From an uncultured Flavobacteriaceae bacterium (lineage in GTDB: Bacteria; Bacteroidota; Bacteroidia; Flavobacteriales; Flavobacteriaceae): a DNA stretch of 64,000 bases. A program made the position numbers and the translations under genes. The stretch is from assembly GCA_947495135.1 (NCBI GenBank), contig CANLXN010000006.1, forward strand, positions 124,001 through 188,000. Reading direction: 5' to 3'. Each line of letters opens with the position of its first letter. Position 1 is the first letter of the stretch. Shown piece by piece: positions 61,322-64,000 of this stretch. The notes beneath the pieces are model-generated. The model was not told the origin of the DNA. It made no database searches and saw nothing but the letters and a program-made list of their open reading frames with translations.

Positions 61322-61969
61322 TTAGTTCTTATCCTCTAATAAAGGCACAAACCGGAATTCACCAAATTCTTCTTTTTCAAATTCTGTACTACTCTTTCTG
61401 GTATAAACGTTCATAATTTGAACGTCATCTCCTACAGGTATTACCAACTTTGCTCCTACTTTGAGTTGCGCAAGTAAAGGATTAGGAACAAATGGAGCTC
61501 CAGCGGTAACTACAATACCATCGTAAGGAGCAAATTCGGGTAGTCCCTTGTAGCCATCTCCAAAGATCATTTTCTTAGGGCGGTAACCAATTTTGGGCAG
61601 AAACAAACTTGTCTTTTTAAACAATTCATTTTGGCGTTCAATGGTGTAAACAGTCACACCCATCTCTAAGAGCACAGCACTTTGGTAACCACTTCCAGTA
61701 CCAATTTCAAGAACCGTAGCACCCTCAGAAACCTCAAGTAGCTCTGTTTGTCTCGCCACTGTATAGGGCTGAGAAATAGTTTGATCTGCGGCTATTGGAA
61801 AAGCCTTATCTACATATGCATGATCAATAAAACCCGAATCCATAAACCAATGTCGTGGCACGCGGTTGATAGCATCCAAAATGGACGGATTAACAATTCC
61901 TTTTTTCTGAAGTGTTTCCACTAGCTTCTTGCGCATTCCCTTATGGGTAAAAGTGTCTTTTAGATTCAA
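61322..61969 (-). CDS. pcm: protein-L-isoaspartate O-methyltransferase
   Basis: 215 residues. Repairs isoaspartyl residues by SAM-dependent methylation. Family motifs: RKKLVETLQKKGI at the N-terminus, VPRHWFM, IAADQTISQPYTVARQTELL, the SAM loop EIGTGSGYQSAVL, and the late GDGYKGLPEFAPYDGIVVTAGAP region (partly shown). No signal peptide. Full length. Convergent with the anti-sigma gene (16-base gap). Confidence 0.95.
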   Translation of the reverse strand: MNLKDTFTHKGMRKKLVETLQKKGIVNPSILDAINRVPRHWFMDSGFIDHAYVDKAFPIAADQTISQPYTVARQTELLEVSEGATVLEIGTGSGYQSAVLLEMGVTVYTIERQNELFKKTSLFLPKIGYRPKKMIFGDGYKGLPEFAPYDGIVVTAGAPFVPNPLLAQLKVGAKLVIPVGDDVQIMNVYTRKSSTEFEKEEFGEFRFVPLLEDKN

Positions 61970-61997
61970 ATTATTAATTTGGAGTTTTATGATTTGT

Positions 61998-62005
61998 CAA
62001 ATATA
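61998..62005 (-). promoter_or_regulatory. -7 box TATATTTG for pcm
   Basis: Minus-strand TATATTTG, 28 bases upstream of the ATG at 61969; no TTG at standard spacing. Confidence 0.4.
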
Positions 62006-62019
62006 AATTATCGGAAGAA

Positions 62020-62589
62020 CTAATAGGAAATGTTGATGTCTTTATTCTGAAATTTCCTTATCCAATCCTCTCTCGAGATAGCATACCAGTGATGATCAAC
62101 ACCATCGAGGTTAAATGAATTGACCAGTTCCAATCCTACCTTTTGTAAAATTTTATTAGAGCCTATGTTATTGACATCGGCCGCTCCATAGATACGGTCG
62201 TATGCAAGTTGTTCAAATGCGTATTTCATAGAGGCTAGTGCCGTCTCACCAGCGTATCCCTTACCCCATGCAGATTCTTTAAAGCGATACCCAAGATCTA
62301 TAAAATTAGTATGGTCATTTAGTGGCTCGGTATTCATTTTAAACCCTGTCCAACCTACAAATTCTCCCGTAGCTTTCTCTTCTACAGCCCATCTCCCAAT
62401 ACCGTGGTCTTGATATTGCTGTCTAACATACTTTATAATCTTCACTACCTCGTCTTTCTTCGTTAACGGTTTTTCTTCGAGATATAAATGAACGTTAGGG
62501 TTGGACTCCATTTCGAACATTCCATCGAGGTCCGTTTCTCGTAATTCTCGGATTAACAATCGTTCGGTATGTATTTCTGGCTGTCTCAT
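62020..62589 (-). CDS. GNAT acetyltransferase, RimJ/RimL-like
   Basis: 189 residues from the ATG at 62589 (MRQPEIHTERLLIREL). A GTG at 62607 would extend it by six residues but overlaps a -7 box (62607-62614), so the ATG is preferred. The opening TERLLIRELRETDLDGMFEM and the acetyl-CoA region GYRFKESAWGKGYAGETALAS, then YGAADVNNIGSNKILQKVGLEL, are those of the RimJ/RimL group, which acetylate ribosomal or other protein N-termini or small molecules. Substrate unknown. Confidence 0.9.
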   Translation of the reverse strand: MRQPEIHTERLLIRELRETDLDGMFEMESNPNVHLYLEEKPLTKKDEVVKIIKYVRQQYQDHGIGRWAVEEKATGEFVGWTGFKMNTEPLNDHTNFIDLGYRFKESAWGKGYAGETALASMKYAFEQLAYDRIYGAADVNNIGSNKILQKVGLELVNSFNLDGVDHHWYAISREDWIRKFQNKDINISY

Positions 62590-62606
62590 GGTCTTCGGTT
62601 GAAACA

Positions 62607-62614
62607 CAAAGCTA
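62607..62614 (-). promoter_or_regulatory. -7 box TAGCTTTG for the GNAT gene
   Basis: Minus-strand TAGCTTTG, 17 bases upstream of the ATG at 62589. Confidence 0.55.
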
Positions 62615-62668
62615 ATAAATTCTAATTGTCAAATCGTTTATCTACATCGTATTTTAAGTGAAAACTGC

Positions 62669-62676
62669 TATCTTTG
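62669..62676 (+). promoter_or_regulatory. -7 box TATCTTTG for the oxidoreductase gene
   Basis: Exact TAnnTTTG match, 16 bases before the ATG at 62693. Confidence 0.6.
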
Positions 62677-62692
62677 TTGAAAACGAACGCCC

Positions 62693-63661
62693 ATGCTAAA
62701 AGCAGGAGTATTAGGTGCTGGTCACCTTGGAAAAATACATTTAAAACTACTGGACCAATCACAGAAATATACCCTTATTGGTTTTTTCGATAACGATCAA
62801 CACGCAGCTCAGCAAATAGAACAAGAATTTGGTTATAAAAGTTATCCTTCTATGGAGGCTTTAATTGATGCCTGCGATGTGATTGATGTAGTTACACCTA
62901 CCATCTACCACTTTGAGTGTGCGGAGAAAGTAGTGACTGCTGGAAAGCATTTATTTATTGAAAAACCCATCACTCAGACGGTAGCCGAAGCCGAAAAACT
63001 TTTAAAACTAGTTGAACAGCATGGCGTACAAGGACAAGTGGGGCATGTAGAGCGTTTTAACCCAGCGTTTATGGGGGTGAGAGGAAAGATCGAAAATCCG
63101 ATGTTCATTGAGGCTCACAGACTAGCAGAATTTAATCCAAGAGGCACAGATGTTCCAGTTGTTTTAGACTTAATGATTCATGATATAGACGCTATTTTAA
63201 GTGTGGTAAACAGTCCTGTTAAGAGTGTAAACGCGAGTGGAGTTTCTGTGATTTCTGAAACACCAGATATTGCCAATGCGCGGATCGAATTTGAAAACGG
63301 ATGTGTTGCAAATCTCACTGCGAGTAGAATTTCCATGAAAAAAATGAGAAAGGCGCGTTTCTTTCAACGAGATGCCTATATATCGGTCGATTTTCTAGAG
63401 AAAAAATGTGAAGTCGTTAAAATGAAGGATGCTCCAACAGATCCAGACGATTTTGCTATGATATTAACCAACGCGGAAGGCATAAAAAAGCAAATTTATT
63501 TCGATAATCCTGAAATTGACAATAACAACGCAATTTTAGATGAATTGGAGACTTTTGCAGATGCGATAAACAATGGAACAGAGCCCATAGTGACGCTCCA
63601 ACAAGGAACCAACGCCTTACGTGTAGCAATGCAAGTAATTGAGAATTTCAGGATGCTGTAA
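62693..63661 (+). CDS. Gfo/Idh/MocA family oxidoreductase
   Basis: 322 residues. N-terminal NAD(P)-binding Rossmann domain with GAGHLGKIHLKLL, strand-end VVTPTIYH, and the catalytic-lysine motif FIEKPITQTVAEAEKL; the C-terminal substrate domain has GQVGHVERFNPAF and DLMIHDIDAIL with the expected His. Such enzymes oxidise or reduce sugars, inositols or related compounds. The substrate is unknown. It precedes the 3-hydroxyacyl-CoA dehydrogenase gene by 126 bases on the same strand; some flavobacteria keep these two together, but a functional link is not evident. Confidence 0.9.
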   Translation: MLKAGVLGAGHLGKIHLKLLDQSQKYTLIGFFDNDQHAAQQIEQEFGYKSYPSMEALIDACDVIDVVTPTIYHFECAEKVVTAGKHLFIEKPITQTVAEAEKLLKLVEQHGVQGQVGHVERFNPAFMGVRGKIENPMFIEAHRLAEFNPRGTDVPVVLDLMIHDIDAILSVVNSPVKSVNASGVSVISETPDIANARIEFENGCVANLTASRISMKKMRKARFFQRDAYISVDFLEKKCEVVKMKDAPTDPDDFAMILTNAEGIKKQIYFDNPEIDNNNAILDELETFADAINNGTEPIVTLQQGTNALRVAMQVIENFRML

Positions 63662-63787
63662 GAGGCTTTTCTAATTTATAAAGAGTAGCTCAATGGCTAG
63701 CATTACATCTGTTTAAAAAACTAACCTTATTTGGTGTATTAAAAGATAACATTCAATTAAAAACACTCGCTTAAGCGGGAAAATACT

Positions 63788-64000
63788 ATGAAAAACGTTG
63801 CAGTTATAGGCGCAGGAACAATGGGCAATGGAATTGCTCATACTTTCGCACAATTCGATTACAAAGTTCAACTCATTGACATCTCTCAAGCATCTCTGGA
63901 CAAAGGAATGGCGACCATTACCAAAAATCTAGATCGCATGGTGTCGAAAGAGAAAATTTCCGAAGAAGATAAACAGCGTACACTGAAAAACATCACTACC
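63788..64000 (+). CDS. 3-hydroxyacyl-CoA (3-hydroxybutyryl-CoA) dehydrogenase, N-terminal part (partial)
   Basis: 71 codons are visible before the window ends. The start MKNVAVIGAGTMGNGIAHTF is the NAD-binding Rossmann loop of this family, followed by DYKVQLIDISQASLDKG and a basic helix (KNLDRMVSKEKISEEDK) in the usual position. It oxidises 3-hydroxyacyl-CoA (or 3-hydroxybutyryl-CoA) in fatty-acid or phenylacetate degradation. The rest lies beyond base 64000. No clear -7 box was found in front. Confidence 0.92.
   Translation, partial: MKNVAVIGAGTMGNGIAHTFAQFDYKVQLIDISQASLDKGMATITKNLDRMVSKEKISEEDKQRTLKNITT

Noticed and set aside
1-64000. tRNA, rRNA, CRISPR arrays, insertion sequences, prophage genes
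   Set aside because: I looked for cloverleaf ends, direct repeat arrays, transposase motifs and phage structural genes and found none I could support.

Overview
The window reads as chromosomal DNA of a marine-type member of the Flavobacteriaceae (Bacteroidota). The evidence is convergent: AT-rich sequence with A-rich leaders instead of Shine-Dalgarno sites, many -7 boxes of the Bacteroidota form TAnnTTTG (several with a TTG about 18-21 bases upstream), type IX secretion (T9SS) type A C-terminal domains on three secreted proteins, and families typical of the phylum (DUF4834, YfhO-like, BatA-type, CBM9-like outer-membrane protein, a PLP acyltransferase of the serine palmitoyltransferase/cysteate acyltransferase type). 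I see no rRNA, tRNA, transposase, phage gene or CRISPR array. Gene density is high and most of the window is core genome.

Layout. 1-3000: end of a TonB-dependent receptor with a companion lipoprotein, a small membrane protein, then folE and msrA. 3000-9300: a CBM9-like outer-membrane protein, a LolD-type ATPase overlapping a large membrane protein, a TIGR02757 protein and a small exported protein. 9300-13950: a BatA-like protein, a dihydroorotase homologue that has lost its metal ligands, two small Tic20/DUF4870-like membrane proteins and a carboxylesterase. 14000-20000: a PhnP-like hydrolase, a conserved cytoplasmic protein of unknown function, bcp, a cysteine-free endonuclease III, small proteins, and an ECF sigma factor followed by a 49-residue microprotein. 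20200-28300: uvrA, two T9SS cargo proteins, lspA, and two paralogous exported proteins each preceded by a sigma-54 type -24/-12 promoter; one has a very basic Arg/Ser/Lys tail. 28400-34900: glycosyltransferase, YfhO-like protein, DUF4834, an outer-membrane protein and an acetyltransferase. 34900-37400: a probable sulfonolipid (capnine) pair. 37400-47100: oligopeptidase, YbaB, thioredoxin-like protein, a repeat-rich OmpA protein, YegP, threonine aldolase and a zinc metalloprotease. 47600-54850: prfB with its programmed frameshift, phosphohexomutase, ABC exporter, a lipoprotein, a 560-base gap holding two apparent small RNA genes, and an ECF sigma/membrane/Spy-like operon. 54850-64000: sulfotransferase and BNR lipoprotein, RsmB-like methyltransferase, secreted nuclease, a fasciclin protein divergent from an ECF sigma/RskA-like anti-sigma pair, pcm, an acetyltransferase, a Gfo/Idh/MocA oxidoreductase and the start of a 3-hydroxyacyl-CoA dehydrogenase.

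How the genes fit together: much of the window serves the cell envelope (lipoprotein maturation, sulfonolipids, outer-membrane transport, T9SS export), and three separate ECF sigma factors, each with different partners, point to envelope or stress sensing. The most novel signals are the two orphan promoter-hairpin units on the minus strand at about 52.84-53.20 kb, which look like tandem paralogous small RNAs with complementary C-rich and G-rich loops, and the sigma-54 driven pair of exported paralogues. Several start codons were moved downstream because the longest reading frame begins inside or before a good -7 promoter box.
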